From Lachnospiraceae bacterium (GTDB lineage: Bacteria; Bacillota; Clostridia; Lachnospirales; Lachnospiraceae): a stretch of DNA of 14,265 nucleotides. This document shows positions 7,798-14,265 of the stretch, piece by piece. The stretch is taken from NCBI GenBank assembly GCA_017964745.1, contig JAGCRJ010000003.1, positions 1-14,265 of the forward strand. The letters run 5' to 3'. The notes below the pieces were generated by a model. That model had not been told where the DNA came from, ran no database searches, and saw only the letters and a list, made by a program, of their open reading frames with translations. The stretch's first letter is position 1. Each line of letters starts with the position of its first letter. The position numbers and the translations under genes are program-made.

Positions 7798-8172
7798 TCA
7801 GATCTCTACTCCGCTAACTCTGATATTTACGTCTGTGCAGGTAAGTCCGGTCATATTCTCGACTGAGGACTTGACCCTTGTCTGTACTGCCTGGCAGGTA
7901 GCGGGGATGGGATATCCGAATCTGGTGGAGATGATCATGGATATCTTGACACTGGTTCCTGCAATATCTGCCTTGATCAGTGATCTGCCCTTAGTCTTCT
8001 CACTGATGCCCTCAACGCCTTCAACCTCACTTGCAGCAAGTGAAGCTATCTCTTCGACTACGGCGTCGGCTATAAAAACATGTCCGTTGTTCTCGCTTGT
8101 TCCGATGGAGATTCCGGACTTTTCCGTTGTATTCTTAGGTGCTTTGACCTTCTTTTCCTTAACAGCTGCCAT
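7798..8172 (-). CDS. Asp23/Gls24 family envelope stress response protein
   Basis: Small Asp23/Gls24-family (DUF322, B. subtilis YqhY/YloU-like) protein of 124 aa. In Bacillota members of this family have been tied to envelope stress and to regulation of fatty acid synthesis; the precise role here is unknown. A lysine-rich lead of about 25 residues precedes the domain HVFIADAVVEEIASLAASEV, then EGVEGISEK, then a strand-rich part with KADIAGTSVKISMII and a helix near QAVQTRVKSSVENMTGL, ending TDVNIRVSGVEI. That order is diagnostic. It is the first gene of the operon, with an excellent AAAGGAG seven bases before the ATG and a clear promoter upstream. The location just before nusB is shared with B. 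subtilis yqhY, which supports naming it a YqhY equivalent. Confidence 0.9.
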   Translation of the reverse strand: MAAVKEKKVKAPKNTTEKSGISIGTSENNGHVFIADAVVEEIASLAASEVEGVEGISEKTKGRSLIKADIAGTSVKISMIISTRFGYPIPATCQAVQTRVKSSVENMTGLTCTDVNIRVSGVEI

Positions 8173-8185
8173 ATCAGGTCTCCTT

Positions 8186-8218
8186 TCAAAAATCGATACA
8201 TTTAAGGCCTAAAACCAT
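8186..8218 (-). other. Possible leader mini-ORF (10 codons) in the asp23-nusB operon leader
   Basis: Two or three bases after the expected transcription start of the 8227-8256 promoter there is an ATG opening a 10-codon frame (MVLGLKCIDF). Its TGA stop shares its last base with the AAAGGAG Shine-Dalgarno of the Asp23-family gene. It has no Shine-Dalgarno of its own, so it would need leaderless initiation. The frame is seen directly; translation is speculative, and a frame this short arises easily by chance. Confidence 0.2.
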
Positions 8219-8226
8219 ACTGAATC

Positions 8227-8256
8227 ATTATACCATAAAATGCATATTTTTACTAA
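8227..8256 (-). promoter_or_regulatory. Extended -10 promoter driving the asp23-nusB-...-recN operon
   Basis: On the minus strand a perfect TATAAT (8232 to 8227) is preceded by TGG, giving an extended -10 (TGnTATAAT). A weak -35 TTAGTA (8256 to 8251) lies 18 bp upstream. The region is the most AT-rich in the window and lies in its only long gap. The expected start is near 8220-8221, giving a leader of about 48 nt before the Asp23-family gene. This looks like a housekeeping (sigma-A type) promoter. The spacer also holds an AAAAT-ATGC-ATTTT inverted repeat (8237-8250) that could be an operator or just AT-rich spacing. Confidence 0.8.
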
Positions 8257-8267
8257 TCTGAGGTTGG

Positions 8268-8296
8268 GTGAACGATGGAACCGTCCCCCTGTTCAC
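8268..8296 (-). repeat. REP-like GC-rich inverted repeat after prfC
   Basis: Starting one base after the prfC stop, the minus strand reads GTGAAC, then 17 bases containing GGGGGACGGTTCC, then GTTCAC. The outer arms pair perfectly (6 bp); inside, GGA and TCC can pair around a CGGT loop, giving a hairpin with an internal bulge. There is no following U-tract, so it does not look like a standard intrinsic terminator, though it could protect the prfC mRNA end. From memory it resembles GGGGACGGTTC-type palindromes dispersed in many Bacillota genomes, sometimes linked to REP-associated tyrosine transposases; this was not checked. No second copy was noticed in the window. Confidence 0.55.
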
Positions 8297-8297
8297 G

Positions 8298-9914
8298 TCA
8301 GTTCTTCGAGAATTCGGCGAGCTCAAGGCCCTTGTTTCTGTCGATGGTCATCTGGGCGCTCCACTCGTTGATGAAAAGAAGGAGCGGGTTGCCCTTCATA
8401 TCCCTTACCTTCTTCATGTCGGAGGTTCCGCTGAGCTTTTCGACATCGAATTCACCGGGATTGGTGATCCATCTGATGTGCTCGTAAGGCAGGGAATCCA
8501 TCCTGACCTCGACATTGTATTCATTCTCCATACGGTACTTGAAAACGTCAAACTGGAGAACGCCGACAACTCCGACTATGACATCCTCCATGGTTCCGGA
8601 AAGCTCGGTGAAGATCTGGATCGCACCCTCCTGGGCTATCTGGGTGGCACCCTTTACGAACTGCTTTCTCTTCATGGTATCCATCAGATGCACCCTGCAG
8701 AAATGCTCGGGAGCAAAGGTGGGGATGCCGTCATATTTTACGCTCATTGAAGGAGCACATACGGTATCGCCGATCGAGAAGATTCCCGGATCGAAGACAC
8801 CAATGATATCTCCGCCGTATGCCTCGGTAAGGATCTTTCTTTCATCCGCCATGATCTGCTGGGGCTGTGAAAGTCTCATGGTCTTGCCGCTGGCGGGATG
8901 CTTTACTTCCTTGTCGGCATCGAATCTTCCGGATACGATACGCATGAATGCGACCCTGTCGCGGTGAGCCTTGTTCATATTAGCCTGAATCTTGAAAACA
9001 AATGCCGAGAAGTCATTCTTGACGGGATCTATCTCGATCCTTTCTCCGGCGCCGTTCTCCGCGCTTCTCGAAAGGGGAGGTGTGGTCATGTTAAGGAAAT
9101 GCTTCAGGAATATCTCAACACCGAAATTGGTAAGAGCCGATCCGAAACATACGGGGGTAAGCTCTCCGGCCCTTACGGCATCAAGATCGAAGTCCGCTCC
9201 AGCGCCGTCCAAAAGCTCCATCTCTCCGAGAAGCTTATCGGATGCATCGTCACCGATAAGCGCTCTCATCGCGGATTCATCGGATACGGATACGACCTCG
9301 GCATTACCTTCCTTCGTACCTTTTTCGGTATCGGAATACTTTATGACAGACTTGCTCTCCCTGTCATATACGCCCTGGAAGCTTTTGCCCGAACCGATGG
9401 GCCAGTTTACGGGGCATGTGGCTATGCCAAGTTCCTTCTCAATATCATCGAGAAGGTCGAAGGTGTCCATCGCATCGCGGTCCAGCTTATTTATGAATGT
9501 GAAAATGGGGATATGGCGCATTACACAGACTTTGAAAAGCTTTCTTGTCTGTGCCTCAACGCCCTTTGATCCGTCTATTACCATGACTGCGGAATCGGCA
9601 GCCATAAGAGTTCTGTAGGTATCCTCGGAGAAATCCTGGTGACCCGGAGTATCGAGAATATTGATGCAGTAGCCGTCATACTCAAACTGGAGAACGGACG
9701 AAGTAACGGAAATACCACGCTGCTTTTCTATCTCCATCCAGTCGGAAACGGCGTGCCTTGCGGTAGCCTTACCCTTAACGGAACCGGCCAGATTGATGGC
9801 TCCGCCGTAGAGAAGGAACTTCTCGGTGAGAGTCGTCTTACCTGCATCGGGATGCGAGATGATCGCAAACGTGCGGCGACGGTTTATCTGTGCTTCAATG
9901 GATTCTGAACTCAT
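8298..9914 (-). CDS. prfC: Peptide chain release factor 3
   Basis: Translational GTPase that removes RF1/RF2 from the ribosome after peptide release. The protein is 538 aa, full length. The G motifs are clear: G1 SHPDAGKTTLTEK (residues 20-32; the PDAGKT form is typical of RF3), G2 RGIS (66-69), G3 DTPGHQDF (88-95) and G4 NKLD (142-145). The downstream AFVFKIQANMN and HRDRVAFMRIVSGRF segments match RF3 domain II. The ATG at 9914 has AAGGAG upstream at a longish 12-nt spacing. It follows the transporter stop by 46 nt. That gap contains no convincing promoter, so read-through from upstream or a weak local promoter are both possible. It is followed directly by the REP-like hairpin. Confidence 0.97.
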   Translation of the reverse strand: MSSESIEAQINRRRTFAIISHPDAGKTTLTEKFLLYGGAINLAGSVKGKATARHAVSDWMEIEKQRGISVTSSVLQFEYDGYCINILDTPGHQDFSEDTYRTLMAADSAVMVIDGSKGVEAQTRKLFKVCVMRHIPIFTFINKLDRDAMDTFDLLDDIEKELGIATCPVNWPIGSGKSFQGVYDRESKSVIKYSDTEKGTKEGNAEVVSVSDESAMRALIGDDASDKLLGEMELLDGAGADFDLDAVRAGELTPVCFGSALTNFGVEIFLKHFLNMTTPPLSRSAENGAGERIEIDPVKNDFSAFVFKIQANMNKAHRDRVAFMRIVSGRFDADKEVKHPASGKTMRLSQPQQIMADERKILTEAYGGDIIGVFDPGIFSIGDTVCAPSMSVKYDGIPTFAPEHFCRVHLMDTMKRKQFVKGATQIAQEGAIQIFTELSGTMEDVIVGVVGVLQFDVFKYRMENEYNVEVRMDSLPYEHIRWITNPGEFDVEKLSGTSDMKKVRDMKGNPLLLFINEWSAQMTIDRNKGLELAEFSKN

Positions 9915-9960
9915 GTTTTCAAAGATCTCCTTGGAAATAAAACTTATATACTGCTAAATG

Positions 9961-11253
9961 TCAGGCCCAGATGAACCAGACGAAAAGGTATCCCGTCATT
10001 ACCGCGGTAAGGGTAAAGGGAACGCCTATCTTCATGAAATCACCGAAGCTGACCTCGTGTCCCGCTTTTCTCAGCATACCGACACCTGCGATATTGGCTG
10101 ATGCTCCGATGGGAGTAAGGTTTCCTCCGAGGGTCGCACCTACGAGAAGTCCGAAGTAAAGGAAATAAGGTTCAACTCCGAGTGTTGCGGCAACACTTCC
10201 GAGTATGGGAAGCATGGTGGCAACATAAGGTATATTATCAATAAATGCGGAAATTGCAACAGATCCCCATACAACTATCGTAAAAAGAAGGAATTTGTTG
10301 TTTCCGCCGGCACCTGCGATGAGTCCCGCAAGATCGTCGATGACACCGACATTCGTGATGCCTCCGATAACGCTGAACAGTCCGATCAGCAGGAGCACCA
10401 TATCGATATCGAGGTTCTTGAAGGAGTGCTTAAGTCCCACGGTATCCTTATGGATAAGAAGTTCGCCGATAACGGTGATCACGGCACCTGTGATACAGAT
10501 ATAGCCGTTGATAAGATCGGGAGTGTTCGGGATGAAGGATGCGATGATGAGTGCAAGAACATATGCGATCATCATGAATGAAGGGAACAGATCCTTGACC
10601 TTGGTACGCTCTTCGGATGAAACGGGCGCCTTCTCTTTCCTGAACATGAACATCATGATGGGGATGGTAAAGAATGCTCCGAGTTCGGTTGCAAAGAACA
10701 TTCCCGCCTTGCCGTGCATAACGAAGAAATCCGCGAAGTTCATATTTGCCGCACCTGCGAGCATTATGGAGGTCGTATCGCCGACAAGTGTTGCAGCACC
10801 CTGAAGATTGGATGAAACCGCGATACATATGATCATGCCGACGGGCGATACGTTAAGCTTCTTGCAGATTACCATTGCAACCGGAGCAACCATGAGTACG
10901 GTCGCAACGTTATCGATGAACGCGGAGATCAGTCCGGAGAATACGGACATAAGGACCGTTACCCATAAGATGTTGGGCGCGATCCTGAGAAGCGATTCCG
11001 CGATGACATTGGGCATCTTGGATTCGATGAAATAATCCACGATGATCATGGTTCCCGAGATCATCAGGATGACATTCCAGTTTACGACCTTCGGAATGTC
11101 GGCAATGCCGAGTATCTTCATGTCGGCTATCGGAAGCAGCGACAGTATAACAAATACCGCTGCGGTTGAAAGTGCGGTGATCGATCTCCTCTTGGGAAAC
11201 GCGATCATGAGCACATACATTATCACAAACAAAACAATTGCCGTAATCTTCAC
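9961..11253 (-). CDS. ArsB/NhaD-type (ion transporter superfamily) permease, GTG start
   Basis: Integral membrane ion transporter of 430 aa with about 10-12 hydrophobic segments; the substrate is not known. The two halves repeat each other in inverted-repeat style: SAFIDN at residues 110-115 and again at 335-340, each followed by a long hydrophobic helix, and paired re-entrant-type loops SSNLQGAATLVGDTT (147-161) and GATLGGNLTPIGASAN (372-387). These paired motifs are typical of the ArsB/NhaD/SLC13 superfamily (arsenite, Na+/H+ or dicarboxylate transport). No ATPase partner (arsA) or arsR neighbour is present, so arsenite export is not favoured. The GTG start is chosen for a GGGAG ten bases upstream. 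It lies 36 nt after a DtxR/MntR-type repressor, suggesting metal-linked expression, which is inference. Confidence 0.85.
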   Translation of the reverse strand: MKITAIVLFVIMYVLMIAFPKRRSITALSTAAVFVILSLLPIADMKILGIADIPKVVNWNVILMISGTMIIVDYFIESKMPNVIAESLLRIAPNILWVTVLMSVFSGLISAFIDNVATVLMVAPVAMVICKKLNVSPVGMIICIAVSSNLQGAATLVGDTTSIMLAGAANMNFADFFVMHGKAGMFFATELGAFFTIPIMMFMFRKEKAPVSSEERTKVKDLFPSFMMIAYVLALIIASFIPNTPDLINGYICITGAVITVIGELLIHKDTVGLKHSFKNLDIDMVLLLIGLFSVIGGITNVGVIDDLAGLIAGAGGNNKFLLFTIVVWGSVAISAFIDNIPYVATMLPILGSVAATLGVEPYFLYFGLLVGATLGGNLTPIGASANIAGVGMLRKAGHEVSFGDFMKIGVPFTLTAVMTGYLFVWFIWA

Positions 11254-11289
11254 TTTAAATATTCTCCCTCAGTTATTGTCGCTCCCCCG

Positions 11290-11670
11290 TCAGTCCGCGG
11301 GATGTGACTTAATATATTTTTTTATCGCTTCAAAACTTTCCTGCGATATATCATGCTCGAGCCTGCAGGCATCGTCAGCTGCCGTTTTCGGGTCGATACC
11401 GATCTTGACGAACCAGTCGGTAAGAAGCCTGTGTCTTTCGTATATCATCTCTGCGATCTGTCTTCCCGGATCCGTAAGCGAGATATATCCTTCCTCGGAA
11501 ACGGTGATGTATTCCTTTTCGCGGAGGTTCTTCATTGCGACGCTTACCGAGGACTTTTTGAAGCCCATTTCACCCGCAATGTCGACTCCTCTTACGACCG
11601 GCTTTTTATCGCCGAGGATAAGAATACATTCGAGATAATCTTCCAGCGATTCGTTTTTTCGAAGTGCCAT
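11290..11670 (-). CDS. DtxR/MntR family metal-dependent transcriptional repressor
   Basis: Metal-responsive DNA-binding regulator of 126 aa, with no SH3-like third domain, so MntR-like in architecture. The N-terminal winged helix spans residues 6-65 (SLEDYLECILILG; DIAGEMGFKKSSVSVAMKNL; EYITVSEEGYISLTDPGR). The dimerisation and metal domain has ERHRLLTDWF (78-87) and ADDACRLEHDIS (98-109). Putative ligands are D11, E14, H80, C102, E105 and H106. Asp11 is the MntR-type residue (DtxR has Met), whereas Cys102 is the DtxR/IdeR-type residue (MntR has Glu), so the preferred metal cannot be called. GGAG lies ten bases before the ATG, and the gene begins 15 nt after atpC. A permease gene follows 36 nt downstream and is the natural candidate partner. 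No operator was recognised. Confidence 0.92.
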   Translation of the reverse strand: MALRKNESLEDYLECILILGDKKPVVRGVDIAGEMGFKKSSVSVAMKNLREKEYITVSEEGYISLTDPGRQIAEMIYERHRLLTDWFVKIGIDPKTAADDACRLEHDISQESFEAIKKYIKSHPAD

Positions 11671-11685
11671 CTTTTATTTTCTCCG

Positions 11686-12126
11686 TTATTTATCACCGAA
11701 GCCGTCATATGGATTGCCCGCTTCGGAAAGCCTCAGCATTGCCCTTGCCATGGAAGCCTTGCTCTGCTCATACTCCTGAATGCTCTGGTCCTGTCTGAGC
11801 TGTTCCATCGCTCTTTTGAGCGCACGCTCCGCCCTTGCCCTGTCAATGTCTTCGGGGGCTTCTATCGAATCGACAAGCACCATCACGACATCTTTCCTGA
11901 TATTGACAAGTCCGAGTCCGTTCACACCCGTTCTTACGGTTTCGTTCCCCTCTTCATTCACGAACCTGAATCTGAGAACCCCTTCCTTAAGTGCCATGAC
12001 AACCGGCTCGTGATGTGCAAGTATCTGGTACGAACCGTCAAAAGCGGGGATGTTAAGTGATATCGCATCCCCATCAAAAAAGGTCTTGTCGGCCGCTAAG
12101 ATTTTCAGATGAAAGGAATCACCCAT
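11686..12126 (-). CDS. atpC: F-type ATP synthase epsilon subunit
   Basis: Central-stalk subunit of F1 that can inhibit ATP hydrolysis. The protein is 146 aa, slightly longer than most (about 133-140). The N-terminal beta-sandwich is typical (LKILAADKTFFDGDAISLNI, GSYQILAHHEPVVMALKEG). The C-terminal two-helix domain carries IDRARA (residues 94-99), which fits the I/L-D-x-x-R-A motif linked to ATP binding by epsilon in Bacillus-type enzymes, so nucleotide-sensitive autoinhibition is plausible. A short tail (GNPYDGFGDK) extends past the second helix. The start is one nt after the atpD stop, with GGAG ten bases upstream inside the end of atpD. It is the last gene of the atp operon proper; no terminator is visible before the next gene. 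Confidence 0.95.
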   Translation of the reverse strand: MGDSFHLKILAADKTFFDGDAISLNIPAFDGSYQILAHHEPVVMALKEGVLRFRFVNEEGNETVRTGVNGLGLVNIRKDVVMVLVDSIEAPEDIDRARAERALKRAMEQLRQDQSIQEYEQSKASMARAMLRLSEAGNPYDGFGDK

Positions 12127-12127
12127 A

Positions 12128-13531
12128 TCAGAGAGTCTCCGCCTTTTTGATCACATCATCGATTGTTCCGACATTGAAGAACGCATTCTCGGGATACTCA
12201 TCCATCTTACCCTGAAGGATCGCTTTAAATCCCTTGATGGTTTCCGAAAGAGGCACATACACGCCCTTTACACCCGTGAAGTTTTCAGCAACATGGAAGG
12301 GCTGTGAAAGGAATTTCTGTATCTTACGTGCCCTGTAAACGGTGAGCTTATCATCCTCCGAAAGCTCATCCATTCCGAGTATCGCGATGATATCCTGAAG
12401 CTCCCTGTAATTCTGAAGGGTAGCCTGCACGCTTCTTGCGGTATTGTAATGCTCCTCACCGACAACATCCGCTTCGAGGATCCTCGATGTAGATTCGAGA
12501 GGATCGACCGCAGGATATATACCCTGCTCTACGATCTTTCTCGAAAGAACCGTAGTCGCATCGAGATGTGCGAATGTGGTCGCAGGTGCGGGATCGGTAA
12601 GATCGTCCGCGGGAACATATACGGCCTGGACAGAGGTGATACTTCCGCCCCTTGTGGATGCGATCCTTTCCTGAAGCTCGCCGAGCTCCGTCGCAAGTGT
12701 GGGCTGGTAGCCTACCGCGGAGGGCATACGTCCGAGCAGTGCTGAAACCTCGCTTCCCGCCTGAACGAATCTGAATATGTTATCTATGAAAAGAAGAACA
12801 TCCTTGTGCTTAACATCCCTGAAATACTCGGCCATGGTAAGACCGGTCTCGGCAACTCTCATTCTTGCCCCGGGAGGCTCGTTCATCTGACCGAATACAA
12901 GAGCGGTTCTTCCGAGAACTCCGGATTCATCCATCTCTCTCCAGAGGTCGTTACCTTCCCTTGATCTTTCTCCGACACCGGTAAAGATCGAATATCCTCC
13001 GTGCTCCGTAGCAACATTGGTTATAAGCTCCTGGATGAGGACGGTCTTTCCTACGCCGGCTCCTCCGAACAGTCCGACCTTACCGCCCTTGGAATATGGT
13101 GCGAGCAGATCGATTACCTTGATACCCGTTTCAAGTATCTCGACAACCGGACTCTGATGTTCAAAGGAAGGAGCATCCCTGTGTATGGACCACTTCTCCG
13201 TATTTTCAAGTTCACCCTTGCCGTCAAGTGTATGACCGAAGACATTGAAAAGTCTTCCGAGGGTAAGGTCTCCGACAGGTACGGAAATGGGTCCTCCCGT
13301 AGCCTCAACCTCCATATGCTTGGAAAGGCCTTCCGAAGGCGAGAGCATAATGCATCTGACGGTGTTGTCATCGAGGAGCTGTGCAACCTCCATAACTCTT
13401 GTTTCGCCGTCCGCTCTGACAGTGAGCGCATCCTTTATGAAAGGTTTTACGTCCGGGGAAAATTCAACGTCAACAACAGGTCCCATGACCTGCACGATAA
13501 CTCCCGTTCCTTTGTTAGTTATGTTTCTCAT
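12128..13531 (-). CDS. atpD: F-type ATP synthase beta subunit
   Basis: Catalytic subunit of F1. The protein is 467 aa from the ATG at 13531. The P-loop GGAGVGKT is at residues 156-163, the catalytic Glu188 sits in GERSREGND (187-195), Walker B is LLFIDN (246-251), then RMPSAVGYQPTLATELG (268-284) and the DELSEDD lever (388-394), all standard. The open frame extends 18 codons further, but those codons lie inside atpG. ATG 13531 has AAGGA nine bases upstream and its product starts close to homologues (RNITNKGTGVIVQVMGPVVDVEF). It overlaps the atpG end by 17 nt and is followed by atpC after one nt, so stoichiometric co-translation is likely. Whether the enzyme pumps H+ or Na+ cannot be told, since the c-ring gene is outside the window. 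Confidence 0.98.
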   Translation of the reverse strand: MRNITNKGTGVIVQVMGPVVDVEFSPDVKPFIKDALTVRADGETRVMEVAQLLDDNTVRCIMLSPSEGLSKHMEVEATGGPISVPVGDLTLGRLFNVFGHTLDGKGELENTEKWSIHRDAPSFEHQSPVVEILETGIKVIDLLAPYSKGGKVGLFGGAGVGKTVLIQELITNVATEHGGYSIFTGVGERSREGNDLWREMDESGVLGRTALVFGQMNEPPGARMRVAETGLTMAEYFRDVKHKDVLLFIDNIFRFVQAGSEVSALLGRMPSAVGYQPTLATELGELQERIASTRGGSITSVQAVYVPADDLTDPAPATTFAHLDATTVLSRKIVEQGIYPAVDPLESTSRILEADVVGEEHYNTARSVQATLQNYRELQDIIAILGMDELSEDDKLTVYRARKIQKFLSQPFHVAENFTGVKGVYVPLSETIKGFKAILQGKMDEYPENAFFNVGTIDDVIKKAETL

Positions 13532-14265
13532 CCGCTTGATTCCTTCGTGCTTTGGCGGCCTTCTGGGCCTTTGCACCGGCTGCAACTTCGGTGATCTCCT
13601 GTGTGATCATCGCCTGTCTTTCACGGTTGTATTCGATCCCGAGATTTCTTATCATCTCGCTGCCGTTTCTATCCGCGGCATCCATTGCGAGCATACGGTC
13701 ATTCTGTTCCGCGCAGTACGAATCGACAAGTGCGCAGTATATATATCCGGTAAGAACATCGGGAACGATTATATCCATAACCTCCGACGCCGACGGAACG
13801 AATTTCAGTTCCTCGCCGCGCAGGTTGATATCCCTTCTGTCATCCACTTCGGTTTTGACCAAAGGAAGAAGGTGCATTACCCTTGCTTCGCTCGTCAGCT
13901 GGTCCTTCATCGTGGTATAGACTATCGATACGTCATCCACATTTCCGGAATTGAATTCCTTCAGCATCGTATCGCATATGACTCTCGCCCTGCTGAGTGT
14001 CGGGTTCTGGGCGGTATATTTGAACTGTCCCTCGAGATGAACCTTCTTACTTGCAAAATACTGTCTTCCGGCTTCACCGACGACATAGAGCACAACCTTC
14101 TCTTCGCTGTCCGAAAACCTGCTCTCGGTAAGCTTCAGCACATTGTGGTTATATGCACCGCACAATCCCTTGTCAGCGGTTATGACTATGACAGCATGTG
14201 TACGGTCCTTGCCCTTCTTTTCGGGACGTCCGTCCGTAAAACGGTGCTTAACATGCTCCGAAGCA
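13515..14265 (-). CDS. atpG: F-type ATP synthase gamma subunit (N-terminus cut by window edge)
   Basis: Rotor shaft of F1. About 249 C-terminal residues are present; roughly the first 50-60 lie beyond 14265. The readable part begins ASEHVKHRFTDG and includes VIVITADKGLCGAYNHNV, the gamma hallmark, and ends with the C-terminal helix ASDRNG-like region DAADRNGSEMIRNLGIEYN and RERQAMITQEITEVAAGA. After that point most homologues stop, but here 18 further residues rich in Lys, Arg and Ala follow (13571 to 13515). The end overlaps atpD by 17 nt, and the atpD Shine-Dalgarno lies within the extension. A TTG at 14165 is only an internal codon, not a start. Confidence 0.96.
   Translation of the reverse strand, partial: ASEHVKHRFTDGRPEKKGKDRTHAVIVITADKGLCGAYNHNVLKLTESRFSDSEEKVVLYVVGEAGRQYFASKKVHLEGQFKYTAQNPTLSRARVICDTMLKEFNSGNVDDVSIVYTTMKDQLTSEARVMHLLPLVKTEVDDRRDINLRGEELKFVPSASEVMDIIVPDVLTGYIYCALVDSYCAEQNDRMLAMDAADRNGSEMIRNLGIEYNRERQAMITQEITEVAAGAKAQKAAKARRNQADEKHN

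Noticed and set aside
8268..8296. Intrinsic terminator for prfC
   Set aside because: The inverted repeat is not followed by a run of T on the minus strand, so it was called a REP-like repeat instead.
8898..9618. Two long plus-strand open frames (223 and 208 codons) inside prfC
   Set aside because: Both lie wholly antisense to a well-conserved RF3 gene and their translations show no domain-like pattern.
9915..9973. Possible promoter (TATATAAG) just before prfC
   Set aside because: At 17-18 bp spacing there is no hexamer resembling TTGACA and no extended -10 TG, so a promoter call is not supported.
11353..12060. 235-codon open frame on the plus strand, antisense to the repressor gene and atpC
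   Set aside because: No Shine-Dalgarno before its ATG, no recognisable protein signature, and both opposite-strand genes are clear family members. It is a codon-bias shadow.
13532..13585. Upstream extension of the atpD reading frame (18 codons)
   Set aside because: It lies inside the atpG end, reads as a basic Pro/Arg-rich stretch, and the ATG at 13531 matches the family start with AAGGA upstream.
1..14265. CRISPR array, tRNA, rRNA, transposase, prophage, toxin-antitoxin or defence genes
   Set aside because: No direct-repeat arrays, cloverleaf-like or transposase sequences were noticed, and nearly all bases are covered by core genes in one orientation.

Overview
The window reads as chromosomal core sequence from a member of the Bacillota, class Clostridia, possibly Lachnospiraceae. 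The class call rests on gene order: an Asp23-family gene, then nusB, xseA, xseB, ispA, dxs, tlyA, nadK, argR and recN in one co-directional run. B. subtilis has a closely related run. The family call is only an impression from protein style. All fifteen genes are on the minus strand, so transcription runs from high to low coordinates.

Right part (14265 to about 11686): the end of an F-type ATP synthase operon. It holds atpG (N-terminus cut by the window edge), atpD and atpC, with overlapping or nearly abutting genes.

Middle (11670 to 8298): a small DtxR/MntR-family metal-dependent repressor starts 15 bp after atpC. It is followed by an ArsB/NhaD-type (ion-transporter superfamily) permease and by prfC (release factor 3). 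Gaps are 15, 36 and 46 bp with no convincing terminator or promoter, so these genes may be read through from the atp operon.

Intergenic region (8173-8297), the only sizeable non-coding stretch. It holds a GC-rich REP-like inverted repeat directly after the prfC stop, then a strong extended -10 promoter and a short leader with a possible 10-codon mini-ORF ending at the next Shine-Dalgarno.

Left part (8172 to 1): the operon that promoter probably drives, encoding an Asp23/Gls24 protein, NusB, both exonuclease VII subunits, farnesyl diphosphate synthase, DXP synthase, TlyA, NAD kinase, ArgR and the N-terminal third or more of RecN. Junctions are ATGA overlaps, a TAATG overlap or 1-2 nt gaps, with wider spacers only at xseA/xseB (12 nt), xseB/ispA (19 nt) and argR/recN (35 nt). 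The operon mixes isoprenoid precursor supply (dxs, ispA), DNA repair (xseA, xseB, recN), RNA or transcription functions (nusB, tlyA), NADP supply (nadK) and arginine-responsive control (argR).

I found no tRNA, rRNA, CRISPR array, transposase, prophage or defence genes. No obviously new multi-gene system is visible. The items most worth a second look are the mixed metal-ligand set of the DtxR/MntR-type repressor beside an uncharacterised permease, an altered ligand pocket in ArgR, a charged C-terminal extension of AtpG carrying the atpD ribosome-binding site, and the REP-like element plus leader mini-ORF in the intergenic region.
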